NCBI RefSeq assembly: GCF_001418685.1
Contig: NZ_LIVM01000009.1
Span: 60,929 to 124,928 of the forward strand
Length of the DNA stretch: 64,000 nucleotides
DNA from: Apibacter mensalis
GTDB lineage: Bacteria > Bacteroidota > Bacteroidia > Flavobacteriales > Weeksellaceae
Reading direction: 5' to 3'
Below, in pieces: positions 1 through 9,724 of the stretch; position 1 is the first letter of the stretch; every line of letters begins with the position of its first letter. Under the pieces are notes generated by a model. The model saw nothing but the letters and a program-made list of their open reading frames with translations, ran no database searches and was not told where the DNA came from. The translations under genes were made by a program, and so were the position numbers.

Positions 1-1
1 C

Positions 2-3000
2 GACCAAAAGTTTACTGCCTATTTATATTACAGAGCAGCCGCTACGTATGTAAATACAAATAAGGAAAAAGCATTTAAAATATGTAAAAATGTTACTTAT
101 ACACAAAATAATCCTTGGTCAATAAATTGTAAAAATCTTATCGATGAAATTCAGAAAATAAACATCCATGCTTCATTGGATGAAATATTATTGCCGAATG
201 AAAATATTCCTTTGATCATAGAAGCTACCAATGTTAATAAGGCTTATTATAGAATTTATCAAGTAAATCCGGATATTGATTCGATCAATACTTCAAGTAA
301 TACAGAATTTAAAACTAATGGAATTTATTCATTAAATAAAAAACTTGTTAAGAATGGTATTTTAGAATGGAAATCGTTTTCAGATTTTGATTCTCATTCA
401 ACTTTAGTTAAGTTAGATGGATTACCTGAAGGAAATTATATCCTGGAATTGTCAACTAATTCAGAGTTTTTGACAAAAAAAGAAATTAATTCAGATATAA
501 ATGGTTCGTTGTACTTTATGGTTCATGATTGGAGTATTGTTAAATTAGGAAGATATGTAGATCCACTATTTCAATTATTGAATCGTAAAACCGGAGAAGT
601 ATTTTCCAATAGATCAATTACCTTATATAAAAAACAGAAAAGTAAAAATAATTCAAAAATTCTCTTTGAATCCTTTTCTATTAATACAGACTCTCATGGA
701 TTTTTTGACTTGTCTAAACTCAATGCACAGTATGGTGAAATATATGTTTATGTTCCGTCTTCACATTCTTATATGAAACTTCCTTCAAACTTTTATAATA
801 ATGAAGTTGAGGAAGTTAAAAATGATTTGGAAAAGATAAGCGAATTTTTTACGGATAGATCCATGTACAGACCCGGACAAAAAGTTTTTTTTAAAGTTAT
901 AATATATACTAAAAATAAAAATAAAACTTTATTAGTAAAAAATCAAAAAGTTATTCTTTCATTAAATAATGCGAACGGAAAGGAAATCTCAAAACTAGAA
1001 TTAATATCTAATGAATATGGAAGTGTATTTGGAGAGTTTATTTTGCCACAAGAAGGATTGACAGGTAATTATTATTTAACTTCCAATTTTAGTAATGATG
1101 CTTATTATTTTTCAGTAGAAGAATATAAAAGACCAAAATTTGAGATAATATTTGATGAGTTTTCAGGAAATTATAAATTAGATGAACAGGTTACAAGTAA
1201 AGGTAAAGCAATTTCTTATAATGGAACTCCTGTTTCCAATGCAAAAGTTCAATACAGAATTGAAAGAAAAGACCTATTCCCTTTATATCGGCTGTATAAT
1301 CCAATACCGTATCTAGATAATTCAGAAATAATAACCCAAGGAGAATTGACTACAGATAAAGAAGGGGTTTTTACAATCTCCTACCCAGCTATCGCAAAAG
1401 ACATAAAAAAAGATAATGAATATAGATATTATACGTATATTATATCGGTTGATGTAACAGATATAAACGGAGAAACGCAAACTAAAAAAACTAAAGTGAC
1501 CATTGGAGATTTACCCATACAATTAACACTACAATTACCGGAAGTATCCACACAAAAAGATTTTACGAAAATAATTATACAATCTACCAATTTAAATGAG
1601 GTAAGAGTATTTTCTCAAGGTATAGTTAACCTATCAAAATTAATTAATCCTTCAAGGGTGCTTCTTCCTAATAAGGTAGTTTATATTCCGGAATATCAGC
1701 TATATGACAATGTATCTTTTGAACGATATTTTCCACATTTACCCTACTCCAAAGAAGAGCAGAATCCAGCATCCTGGAAAAAAGAAAAATTATATACTTA
1801 TAATTTTGATACCAAAACATCAGATACTCTAGTTGTTTCCTCCCAATTGCCTAAAGGATTTTATCTCGTAGAAGCTGAAACTTTGTTGGGGAAAGATACC
1901 ATTAAAACTCAAAAAATTATTGAAATTAAAGATAATGAATCATTAAAATCATCAGATAGTGAATATTTTAGTGTGAATACTTCTCAATCCTCATATAAAA
2001 TAGGAGAAAGAATTACAATTAACTTTTATTCAGATTTAAAAAATTCAACTGCTATTTTACATTTAGAAAGTAACGGAAAATGGATTTTACATAAAGAAAT
2101 ACCTATAGTTAAGGGTAAAGGAACTTATACCTTGATCGCGAAAAAGGATTTTATTACTAAGGGTCTTTATGTTTTATCTTATTTAATTAAAGATGGTGGA
2201 TTTCAAGCAAAAAGCTTTCAAATAGATATTATGGATGAGCCTAGGGACTTAAAAATTACTACTAAAGTTTTCAGAAATAAATTAATTCCGGGAGAAAAGG
2301 AAAGCTGGGAATTAACCGTTAGTGGTAAAGACAAAGACAAAATTGCTGCAGAAGTTCTTGCTACCTTATACGACGAATCATTAGATCAATTTGCTCCTAA
2401 TGCTTATACATTCACTCCTTGGAAGTATTTTCCTAGTGGAATATTATATTATTCTGTATTTGAGATGGGTTATAATTCTTCATCAACCAGATTATCTGAA
2501 AACATTCCTTATTTAATTTATAAAAATCCAAAAATCGTTAATTTGAAGGATATAACTATTAATAAAATTTATGATAGAGATGGAGTTGCTGCTTCCGCAT
2601 TTGCCATTCCTATAAGAGCTGAATATATGTTATCAAATTCAATTTTGGATAACAACCTGAATAAAATGCGTACCGGGGGAAAGGTTTCTAAGCAAGAGGT
2701 TATTAAAGATAATAGTCTTTCAATGGTGAAATTTCGTACTAATTTAAAAGAAACAGCTTTTTTTTATCCTAATTTATATACTGATGAACAGGGTAATTTT
2801 ACATTTTCATTTACCTGCCCCGAGGCCTTAACTAAATGGAAACTCCTTATTTTGGCTCACACCAAAGATTTATATTCAGGAACAGCAGAATTTCATGTAC
2901 AAACACAAAAAAATCTTATGATAGTACCTAATACTCCTAGATTTTTAAGAGAAGGAGATGAAATAATTATTAGTGCGAAAATTAATAATTTAACAGGTAA

Positions 3001-5062
3001 AAGTATGGAAGGGAATGCTCAACTTTTTCTTTTTGATGCACTTACCCGAAAACCGGTAGATACCAATTTTAATAATTTGTCTCCCATTATTCCCTTTAAA
3101 GCCGAACTATCTAAAAATGCAGAGGTAAGTTGGAAAATAAAAGTTCCAAAAAATATCCAAGCCGTTTCTTATCGCATAGTGGCTCAAGCGGGTAATTTTT
3201 CTGATGGAGAAGAAAATTCGCTTCCCATAGTAACCGATAGAGTGTTGATAACAGAAACTGTACCTATCAATATAAAAGAAAATGAAAAAAAAGAATATCG
3301 TTTAGATAAGCTTATTACTAATTCTTCAAGTTCGCTTTTGAATTATAATTTAAGTCTTGAGGTAGCTACAAATCCTGTTTGGTTGGCATTATTCTCCATT
3401 CCTTATTTGAGAGAATATCACTATGAAAATTCTGAGCAGGTATTTAGTCGTTTGTTTGGGAATGTGCTATCGACATTTATATTGAATACATTTCCGAAAA
3501 TTAAAAATGTATTGAATGATTGGAATGTTAAAGGGGTAAATCCATCTAATTTAGAATCCAATCAAGAATTTAAAAATATACTTATAGAGGAAACACCTTG
3601 GATACGTAATGCTGAAAATGAAGCGGAGCAGAAAAAGAGAATTTCTTTGCTATTTGATTTAAACAAAATGGCTCAAGAAAACTCTCAAGTTCAGGAAAAA
3701 CTTATCAAATTGCAGAATACAGACGGCGGCTTCGCTTGGTTTGAAGGAGGAAACTCCAATCCATATATAACTGATATTATTATATCCGGAATAGGGCAAT
3801 TAAGAAAAATGTTAGGTACTCAATATTCAATCTATATTCAGAGTGATTTGGAAAATGTAATTAAAAAAGCTGTTGCCTATTCAGATCGAGAGGCATTACA
3901 TTACCTAAACCAAAAAGAATTCGAAAAAATAGGCAAGGAGGGTGATTTAATACAATATTATTATATCAGAAGTTTTTGGAAAGACCGGTATCCGTTACCG
4001 ATGCAAACTGAAAAACACATCCAAGATATAAATAAAAATATTACGAAGTATTTGAAAAAATCGGGTACACAAATAAAAGCGATGTTGGCGATAATTATGC
4101 AGAGATTTGGATATGCTTCAACAGCAAGAACTATAATTCTTCATTTAAAAGAAACTTCGGTGGAATCAGAATCTATGGGCATGTATTGGAAAGATAATCA
4201 GGCAGGATGGGATAGGTATCAAACTCCCATAGAAGCGCAAACCAAAATAATAGAAGCCTTTGCAGAGGTAACTCCTGAAGATACAAGGTCGGTAGAGGAA
4301 ATGAAAATTTGGCTATTAGGTAATAGACAGACTCATTCTTGGAGCTCTACTAAAGCAACTACTCATGCTATTTATGCTTTGATGAATTTCGGAAAAGATT
4401 GGTCTGATGAAAAAAATAACATTAAAATTTTTAATGGAAAAAAGCAAATCTATCCAACTTCCGATTCTACAATGATTCAAACTACAGGATATTTAAAAAA
4501 ATCTTGGAATTCTGAGCAAATTCAATCCGATATGGGTATAATAAAAATAGAAAAAACATCTCCCGGTATAGCATGGGGAGGATTATATTGGCAATATTTT
4601 GAAAATTTAAATAAAATAACCAATACAGGGAATGAAATTAAAATTCAAAAAAAATTATTTATAAAAACTGTATCAAATAAGAGTTTTGAATTACAAGAAA
4701 TAACCAACCAAAATTACATTAAAATTGGAGATATTATCACGATTAGATTAGTGATTAAAGCCGATCGTGATATGGATTTTATTTATGTCAAAGATATGAG
4801 AGCTTCCGGATTTGAACCGATGAATATATTTACTGCCTACCAATATCAAAATGGTTTAAGTTATTATGAAAGTACTCGAGATGCTGCAACTAATTTTTTC
4901 TTTGAACATATGAGAAAAGGAACGTATGTATTTGAATATGAGGTTAGAGCTGCTTATGAAGGAAATTTTTCAAGCGGTATTACCTTAGTACAATCCATGT
5001 ATGCTCCTGAAATGTCCGCATACAGTGGTGAAAATCATATAATTATTAAAAAATATAAGTAG
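2..5062 (+). CDS. Alpha-2-macroglobulin family protein, 5' end outside window
   Basis: The reading frame is open from base 2, so the gene begins upstream; about 1686 residues are present and the missing part is probably the N-terminal few hundred. Seen: an MG2-type segment with the DRSMYRPGQ motif (roughly bases 850-890), tandem beta-sandwich-like stretches, an A2M-type region (FYPNLYTDEQGNF, about base 2765), and a terpenoid-cyclase-like helical region with GGFAWFEGG (about base 3725). Known of the family: large periplasmic or outer-membrane protease traps that form a thioester from a CxEQ motif. Here the corresponding stretch reads Y-E-N-S-E-Q (3422-3439), so the thioester cysteine is replaced by asparagine; covalent trapping is not expected. 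The frame is otherwise intact. Family assignment is firm; the biological role of a thioester-less copy is inference. Confidence 0.9.
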   Translation, partial: DQKFTAYLYYRAAATYVNTNKEKAFKICKNVTYTQNNPWSINCKNLIDEIQKINIHASLDEILLPNENIPLIIEATNVNKAYYRIYQVNPDIDSINTSSNTEFKTNGIYSLNKKLVKNGILEWKSFSDFDSHSTLVKLDGLPEGNYILELSTNSEFLTKKEINSDINGSLYFMVHDWSIVKLGRYVDPLFQLLNRKTGEVFSNRSITLYKKQKSKNNSKILFESFSINTDSHGFFDLSKLNAQYGEIYVYVPSSHSYMKLPSNFYNNEVEEVKNDLEKISEFFTDRSMYRPGQKVFFKVIIYTKNKNKTLLVKNQKVILSLNNANGKEISKLELISNEYGSVFGEFILPQEGLTGNYYLTSNFSNDAYYFSVEEYKRPKFEIIFDEFSGNYKLDEQVTSKGKAISYNGTPVSNAKVQYRIERKDLFPLYRLYNPIPYLDNSEIITQGELTTDKEGVFTISYPAIAKDIKKDNEYRYYTYIISVDVTDINGETQTKKTKVTIGDLPIQLTLQLPEVSTQKDFTKIIIQSTNLNEVRVFSQGIVNLSKLINPSRVLLPNKVVYIPEYQLYDNVSFERYFPHLPYSKEEQNPASWKKEKLYTYNFDTKTSDTLVVSSQLPKGFYLVEAETLLGKDTIKTQKIIEIKDNESLKSSDSEYFSVNTSQSSYKIGERITINFYSDLKNSTAILHLESNGKWILHKEIPIVKGKGTYTLIAKKDFITKGLYVLSYLIKDGGFQAKSFQIDIMDEPRDLKITTKVFRNKLIPGEKESWELTVSGKDKDKIAAEVLATLYDESLDQFAPNAYTFTPWKYFPSGILYYSVFEMGYNSSSTRLSENIPYLIYKNPKIVNLKDITINKIYDRDGVAASAFAIPIRAEYMLSNSILDNNLNKMRTGGKVSKQEVIKDNSLSMVKFRTNLKETAFFYPNLYTDEQGNFTFSFTCPEALTKWKLLILAHTKDLYSGTAEFHVQTQKNLMIVPNTPRFLREGDEIIISAKINNLTGKSMEGNAQLFLFDALTRKPVDTNFNNLSPIIPFKAELSKNAEVSWKIKVPKNIQAVSYRIVAQAGNFSDGEENSLPIVTDRVLITETVPINIKENEKKEYRLDKLITNSSSSLLNYNLSLEVATNPVWLALFSIPYLREYHYENSEQVFSRLFGNVLSTFILNTFPKIKNVLNDWNVKGVNPSNLESNQEFKNILIEETPWIRNAENEAEQKKRISLLFDLNKMAQENSQVQEKLIKLQNTDGGFAWFEGGNSNPYITDIIISGIGQLRKMLGTQYSIYIQSDLENVIKKAVAYSDREALHYLNQKEFEKIGKEGDLIQYYYIRSFWKDRYPLPMQTEKHIQDINKNITKYLKKSGTQIKAMLAIIMQRFGYASTARTIILHLKETSVESESMGMYWKDNQAGWDRYQTPIEAQTKIIEAFAEVTPEDTRSVEEMKIWLLGNRQTHSWSSTKATTHAIYALMNFGKDWSDEKNNIKIFNGKKQIYPTSDSTMIQTTGYLKKSWNSEQIQSDMGIIKIEKTSPGIAWGGLYWQYFENLNKITNTGNEIKIQKKLFIKTVSNKSFELQEITNQNYIKIGDIITIRLVIKADRDMDFIYVKDMRASGFEPMNIFTAYQYQNGLSYYESTRDAATNFFFEHMRKGTYVFEYEVRAAYEGNFSSGITLVQSMYAPEMSAYSGENHIIIKKYK

Positions 5063-5086
5063 TTGATATTTTAATTGAAGTATTAT

Positions 5087-5116
5087 AAAAAACATATGAT
5101 TGTTCATATGTTTTTT
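5087..5116 (+). terminator. Terminator of the macroglobulin gene
   Basis: Perfect 13-base stem (AAAAAACATATGA at 5087-5099, TCATATGTTTTTT at 5104-5116) with a four-base loop and a run of T in the 3' arm. It starts 24 bases after the stop codon. The last T of the stem is also the first base of the promoter element of the next gene. Confidence 0.8.
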
Positions 5117-5123
5117 ATATTTG
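5116..5123 (+). promoter_or_regulatory. -7 promoter element of the YiiX-like gene
   Basis: TATATTTG matches the Bacteroidota -7 consensus TAnnTTTG and lies 18 bases before the ATG at 5142. No TTG is found at the usual 19-20 base distance upstream, because that position is inside the preceding terminator hairpin. Confidence 0.5.
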
Positions 5124-5141
5124 CATCGAAATGTATGATCT

Positions 5142-5804
5142 ATGAAAAAATATTTTTGCCTAGTTGTTATTTATCAATTCTGTTTCTTTTTTTCTCAAAG
5201 TCATAATTCGTTTGCATTGGATCTTAAAGAGGGCGATTTAATATTTCAAGAATCCTTTTCTAAAAATATGGACAGCGCAATTAAGCAAGTTACATCGGGG
5301 ATTGGCAATTATAATTTTACTCATGTAGGAATAGTGTATAAAGATTCATTATCGGATTCTTTTTATGTAATTGAGGCTACTCATCCCAGAGTAAAAATTA
5401 CTCCATTAGAAGAATATTTAATTCAAAAAAAAAATGAAAATTATCCTCCCATTTCTGTGGTAGGTAGATTAAAAGCTCCTTATCAAAAATTGATTCCTCA
5501 AGCGATAAAAGAGGCCCTAAAATTAGTTGGGAAAGAATACGATGATGCTTTTGATTTAACTAATGATCGTTATTATTGTTCAGAGCTTATATATAAAATA
5601 TTATATATTTCCAACCAAAATAAAGAGATATTCCCTTTAAATGTAATGACTTTTAAATCACCTAAAACAGGCGAATATATCCCATATTGGGTAAATCATT
5701 TTCAAAAATTAGGAATCCCCATTCCGGAAGGAGGATTAGGTATCAATCCGGGGGCCATGTCAAAATCAGACGTGATTGATATTCTATATTCTTATAAACC
5801 TTAA
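5142..5804 (+). CDS. YiiX/YebB-like NlpC/P60-superfamily cysteine hydrolase, secreted
   Basis: 220 residues with an N-terminal signal peptide (hydrophobic residues 4-20, cleavage probably near SFA). Motifs of the permuted papain-like YiiX family are visible: GDLIFQ near residue 31, THVGIVY (His-containing) near residue 60, and YYCSELIY with the presumed catalytic Cys near residue 144. Members are thought to act on peptide or lipid amide bonds in the envelope; the substrate of this one is unknown. It follows the macroglobulin gene but has its own -7 element, so it is probably transcribed alone. Start chosen at the ATG just after the promoter. Confidence 0.8.
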   Translation: MKKYFCLVVIYQFCFFFSQSHNSFALDLKEGDLIFQESFSKNMDSAIKQVTSGIGNYNFTHVGIVYKDSLSDSFYVIEATHPRVKITPLEEYLIQKKNENYPPISVVGRLKAPYQKLIPQAIKEALKLVGKEYDDAFDLTNDRYYCSELIYKILYISNQNKEIFPLNVMTFKSPKTGEYIPYWVNHFQKLGIPIPEGGLGINPGAMSKSDVIDILYSYKP

Positions 5805-5879
5805 TTTTCAAAAACTAGTGTCAATTTAAAAATCTTTAAATTTTTTATTAATTTGAAATATAATATTCTTAGTTTTTCA

Positions 5880-6224
5880 AATTAGTTACTTTATTGCTGT
5901 TCACGAATTATTTACATTGGATCATTTGACGGAGATATAGGATTTTCATTATATATTTAGTAATTTAAATTAAACCAATCGCCCTCCAATGAAAAAGCAA
6001 AATAAAGTTCATAGATTATTTTATTTTGTTGATAGTTAACCAACTAATATTGTCTAAATATTTTGTTTTAGTATTATATTAATGAGAATATACTACTCAT
6101 AATAAATATTGCATACCTGTTCTATATTGAACTTTATAAATTAATAATGATATAAAAATCTATTTTATTATCATAAAAGAATCATATAAACTCAAATTCA
6201 AAGTAGATAGTAAAGTAACTAATT
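5880..6224. repeat. 345-base segment bounded by 14-base inverted repeats
   Basis: AATTAGTTACTTTA at 5880-5893 is the exact reverse complement of TAAAGTAACTAATT at 6211-6224. The interior has no ORF of useful length. This could be a MITE-like or decayed insertion element, or a long-range stem in a transcript. No clear target-site duplication is seen at the edges, which weakens the transposon reading. Confidence 0.45.
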
Positions 6225-6240
6225 GTATATTCCCATATAG

Positions 6241-6269
6241 GCCCTTTCTAAAAGAAAGGGCTTTATTTA
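6241..6269 (+). terminator. Orphan rho-independent terminator
   Basis: GCCCTTTC and GAAAGGGC arms (8 base pairs) around a TAAAA loop, followed by TTTATTT. It is one of the strongest hairpins in the window, yet the nearest upstream coding gene ended 436 bases earlier, so it may end a non-coding or decayed transcript. Confidence 0.7.
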
Positions 6270-6328
6270 TAGGCATATATAAACTTCTAAATAGTAGTAA
6301 AGTTATATAATACATTGTAAAAAATTGT

Positions 6329-6367
6329 TACCATTTCTTGAAATGGTATATGTTTTTAATAAACATA
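6329..6367. promoter_or_regulatory. Two adjacent palindromes upstream of the efflux gene
   Basis: A 20-base palindrome with 9-base arms TACCATTTC/GAAATGGTA (6329-6348) is followed directly by ATATGTTT/AAACATAT-type arms (6349-6367). They lie about 90-125 bases before the MFS start codon. The first has the symmetry of a TetR- or MarR-type operator; no regulator gene is adjacent. Alternative: hairpins in an RNA leader. Confidence 0.45.
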
Positions 6368-6455
6368 TTTTCAGTACAAAATTTGCATTATAATCTATAA
6401 GTTTTATACATAATTTGATAAAATATAAATAAAATTAAATTTTGCTATATAAAAG

Positions 6456-7850
6456 ATGACTGAAGGAAAAGTATCTAAATTTTTACCATGGATAGCGGCA
6501 ATGGCTATATTTATGCAATTTCTGGATTCAACCATTTTGAATACCGCTCTTCCTTCTATAGCTAAAGACTTAGATAAATCTCCACTTGAGATGCAGTCAG
6601 TACTTATAGCTTATGTATTAACTATAGCGTTATTAATCCCGTTAAGTGGTTGGCTTTCAGATAAATTTGGCTCTAAAAATATATTTATTTTATCAGTAAC
6701 TGTTTTTACCATAGGTTCATTTTTATGTGCATTGTCAGTATCTTTAAAAATGTTGGTATGTATGAGAATAATACAAGCTGTAGGAGGTTCCATGATGGTG
6801 CCTGTTTCCAGATTAACACTTATATATTCGTATCCTAAACATCAACTTTTAAGAGTTATAAATTTTATAACCATACCCGGCTTACTAGGACCGGTTATTG
6901 GACCCACTTTAGGAGGTTGGTTGGTTGAAATAGCGAGCTGGCATTGGATATTTCTAATAAATATTCCTATTGGAATTTTAGGAATATTAGTCGCTGGGAA
7001 ATCGTTTCCAAACTATAAAATAATTAATGGAAAATTCGATTTTATCGGATTTATTTTATTCAGTTTAAGTTTAGTATCACTGTCCTTAAGCTTAGAATTT
7101 GCGGTAGATGGAAAAACGACTATGGTGAATATAATGATTTTATCATTATTAAGCATGAGCTTACTATATACATATGTAATATATTCTAAAAAAGTGGTTC
7201 GGCCCATTATTGATCTAGATTTATTTAAAATAAGAACCTTGAAGATTGGAATAATTGGAAATTTAATAACCCGATTAGGTATCGGTGGGGTTCCGCTAAT
7301 GCTTCCACTAATGTTGCAAGTAGGTTTCGGTAAATCACCTACAGTATCCGGAGTGATGCTTATATTTTCTGCCATCTCCACCATTGTTGCGAAATCCTGG
7401 GTAATTCCATGGGTAAAAAGGTTCGGTTATAGAAAATTATTAATTTATAACACAATCATTTTAGGCATTTCTATCTCATTATTTTCTTTGCCTGATAAAA
7501 ACACTCCTATATTTTGGTTGATTCCTATTCTTATATTATATGGTTTTTTTAATTCTGTTCAAATGACCTCTATGAATAGTATTTCATTAGCAGAGTTAAC
7601 ACCTGTTAATGCAAGTGGAGGTAATACCATACTATCCGTTACTCAACAATTATCCATAAGCTTTGGAATATCTCTAAGCTCCATAATTTTAAGAGGATTT
7701 AATCTTTCGGATGTCTTTACAGAAGTAAGTTCAAGCTTTAGAGCAACTTTAGTGGTCTTGGGTTTAATTACTATAGTTTCCTCATTCACATTTAAATATC
7801 TTAAATCTGAAGATGGAGCAGAAATGTCAGGAATTAAGAAAATTAATTAA
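6456..7850 (+). CDS. MFS drug/proton antiporter, DHA2 (MdtD/EmrB-like)
   Basis: 464 residues with about 14 predicted membrane segments. Visible signatures: QFLDSTILNTALPSI in the first segment (motif D1 of DHA2 pumps), GWLSDKFG (motif A) near residue 66, MMVPVSRL near 113, and GPVIGPTLGGWLVE (motif C, antiporter) near 146. The sequence follows the enterobacterial MdtD pattern closely along its length, closer than expected for a vertically inherited Bacteroidota paralogue, so transfer is possible. Predicted role: proton-coupled export of small molecules across the inner membrane. It stands alone with a palindrome upstream, suggesting repressor control. Confidence 0.88.
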   Translation: MTEGKVSKFLPWIAAMAIFMQFLDSTILNTALPSIAKDLDKSPLEMQSVLIAYVLTIALLIPLSGWLSDKFGSKNIFILSVTVFTIGSFLCALSVSLKMLVCMRIIQAVGGSMMVPVSRLTLIYSYPKHQLLRVINFITIPGLLGPVIGPTLGGWLVEIASWHWIFLINIPIGILGILVAGKSFPNYKIINGKFDFIGFILFSLSLVSLSLSLEFAVDGKTTMVNIMILSLLSMSLLYTYVIYSKKVVRPIIDLDLFKIRTLKIGIIGNLITRLGIGGVPLMLPLMLQVGFGKSPTVSGVMLIFSAISTIVAKSWVIPWVKRFGYRKLLIYNTIILGISISLFSLPDKNTPIFWLIPILILYGFFNSVQMTSMNSISLAELTPVNASGGNTILSVTQQLSISFGISLSSIILRGFNLSDVFTEVSSSFRATLVVLGLITIVSSFTFKYLKSEDGAEMSGIKKIN

Positions 7851-8052
7851 ACTTATTTAAAATTACTAGTATACAATTTACTACTTAATTATAAATTCCA
7901 ATATTTAATGTAAAATATATGGCATAATATTTTTAATAAGCTTTTATTTTGTGATACTCTAAACAATTAAATAAACAATTAACCAACTGTCCACAAAACT
8001 TTTATAAATTAATATAATAAATTGAAGGTTTGTATAAAAAAATAAGGTAAAT

Positions 8053-8081
8053 TTGCAGTTATACATATTTGTGTATTTTTG
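8053..8081 (+). promoter_or_regulatory. Promoter of the YARHG protein
   Basis: TTG at 8053-8055, an 18-base spacer, then TATTTTTG at 8074-8081. Transcription should start near 8088, which rules out the in-frame TTG at 8053 as a start codon and fixes the ATG at 8101. Confidence 0.75.
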
Positions 8082-8100
8082 CGTAAATAAACATTTTTAT

Positions 8101-9612
8101 ATGAAAAAAACTTTTTTGAGTGTATTGGTATGCATACCTATTTTTTTTATGGCACAAAAAAAAACACTTTACTCGCAAGCCGGAGAGAGAATTGATCCTT
8201 CCTTAGTTAATGAAAAAGTTGGGGATAGTGTTAAAAAGATAAATACCATTTTTCATTTTAAGAATGATATAAAAAATTTTTACATTAAAATTTTAAATCT
8301 GGATGGTAAAACCTATGCACAAGGAATAAGTGAATTTATAAAAATTGATTTTAATAGTAGAAAAGGAGGCGATTTACATCGAAAGGTTGAAAAATTAACC
8401 AATATAAAAATTGAGGATGGAAATTTTACTTCAGATCAGATTAAGGCATCTTTTATATTTTTAAAAGAAAGAGAAAATCCAGAAAAGGAATATCAAACAA
8501 ATATTAAATTGATGGTCTGTACTGAAGATGAGATCGGAAATAGAAATTGTCGTATTAATGATGACGAAGTTATCTTAACACCTCGAGAATTTCCCGGTAA
8601 ATATCCGCAAACTGCTTTTACCCGTTTAGGAGTAGAAGATTTAAAAAATAAAAAACCAAAAGAATTAGATTTGATGAAAAAAGAAATTTATGCCAGATAT
8701 GGGTATCGTTTCACAAATCCTGAAGATGTAAACTATTTCTATAAGCAAGAATGGTATGAACCGGTTATTGAAAATAAAGATATAGAGTTAAATGAACTTG
8801 AATCAGATAATGTGGCTATGATTGATTTATTTAAAAAATTAATAGCCTATAAAGATATAAATAAAAAAACGTACAGTCATATTTTGCCTTTAGAAACTAC
8901 CAGTAATACTTTATATGATAAAGATGCGCTAAAAAGAGTACAGCATATAGTTAAAGATAGTATTTATGGTAAAAAATGTAAATTGACGGAATTTAACAAA
9001 AAAGGAATTGCAATATTTCAGCAAGATTGTGTAGCTAAAAAAGATATTTATGTTAATTATTTTCATAACGATTTTCTTATACAGCATATAGATGATTTAA
9101 ATGATACCTTTTATTATTATAATGAAAAGGGACTGCCCTACAAATCTGTAAAACTCGATTATACTAATCAAACAACTGAAATATCATATTTTAATTACGA
9201 TGCAAATGAAAATATAATTAAAAAAGATATTTATCAAAATAATGATTTTAATAGTTCCATATCATATGATTATGATGTTGAAGGAAATTTGAAAAAAGAA
9301 TATTATAAAGATGAAGATGGATCTGAACATATGGTTAAGGAATATATATATGATGATAATAATATTTTGAACGGATATATAAAGGATAAGGATCTAAATT
9401 GTAAATACACTTACAATCATTACAAGGATGTACTTCTGCAAAAGAAATGTTATAAAATCATCAATGATACAGAAAAGATTACTCAAAAAAAGGATATAAA
9501 AGTTTTTGTTACCAATAGAGGGAAAGACAAAAGGTTAATATCTGTAATATTCAAAGAAAAAGATAGTAATAATTCTTCATTAAATAAGATTGAAGTTAAA
9601 TATAACAAATAA
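8101..9612 (+). CDS. Secreted YARHG-domain protein with YD-like C-terminal repeats
   Basis: 503 residues from the ATG at 8101. A signal peptide is visible (residues 1-18, ending near FFMAQ). The YARHG domain is recognisable near residues 180-230 (EIYARYGYRF followed by EWYEPV). The C-terminal part is a series of short beta-hairpin-like segments rich in Tyr and Asp (YNEKGLPYKSV, YDVEGNL, YIYDDNN), similar to MORN/YD-type repeats of surface proteins. No enzymatic motif is seen. It has its own promoter and faces the rpoN-thyA operon. Likely an envelope or exported protein of unknown role. Confidence 0.7.
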   Translation: MKKTFLSVLVCIPIFFMAQKKTLYSQAGERIDPSLVNEKVGDSVKKINTIFHFKNDIKNFYIKILNLDGKTYAQGISEFIKIDFNSRKGGDLHRKVEKLTNIKIEDGNFTSDQIKASFIFLKERENPEKEYQTNIKLMVCTEDEIGNRNCRINDDEVILTPREFPGKYPQTAFTRLGVEDLKNKKPKELDLMKKEIYARYGYRFTNPEDVNYFYKQEWYEPVIENKDIELNELESDNVAMIDLFKKLIAYKDINKKTYSHILPLETTSNTLYDKDALKRVQHIVKDSIYGKKCKLTEFNKKGIAIFQQDCVAKKDIYVNYFHNDFLIQHIDDLNDTFYYYNEKGLPYKSVKLDYTNQTTEISYFNYDANENIIKKDIYQNNDFNSSISYDYDVEGNLKKEYYKDEDGSEHMVKEYIYDDNNILNGYIKDKDLNCKYTYNHYKDVLLQKKCYKIINDTEKITQKKDIKVFVTNRGKDKRLISVIFKEKDSNNSSLNKIEVKYNK

Positions 9613-9624
9613 TTTATTACTGAT

Positions 9625-9673
9625 TTTTAAATGTTAGATATATTAATGCATTAATTATATCTAATATTTAAAA
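9625..9673. terminator. Bidirectional terminator between YARHG gene and thyA
   Basis: Long imperfect hairpin: TTTTAAAT-G-TTAGATATA (9625-9642) pairs with TATATCTAA-T-ATTTAAAA (9656-9673), loop 13 bases. Placed between two convergent genes, with T runs available on both strands. Confidence 0.6.
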
Positions 9674-9724
9674 TAAACTATTAAAGAAATAAAAAATAGA
9701 TTATACAAAACAAGTATCCGATTA

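Larger units (their letters stand above)
5805..6455. other. 650-base spacer with inverted-repeat pair, orphan terminator and palindromes
   Basis: No convincing ORF is seen on either strand. The spacer contains a 14-base perfect inverted repeat pair (5880-5893 and 6211-6224), a terminator-like hairpin at 6241-6269 that has no gene in front of it, and two adjacent palindromes at 6329-6348 and 6349-6367 before the efflux gene. Confidence 0.6.

Noticed and set aside
7013..7384. ORF antisense to the MFS gene
   Set aside because: Shadow frame without a family match; the plus-strand frame has clear MFS motifs.
8053..8100. Upstream TTG start for the YARHG protein
   Set aside because: The TTG is the -33 promoter element and the added residues spoil the signal peptide.
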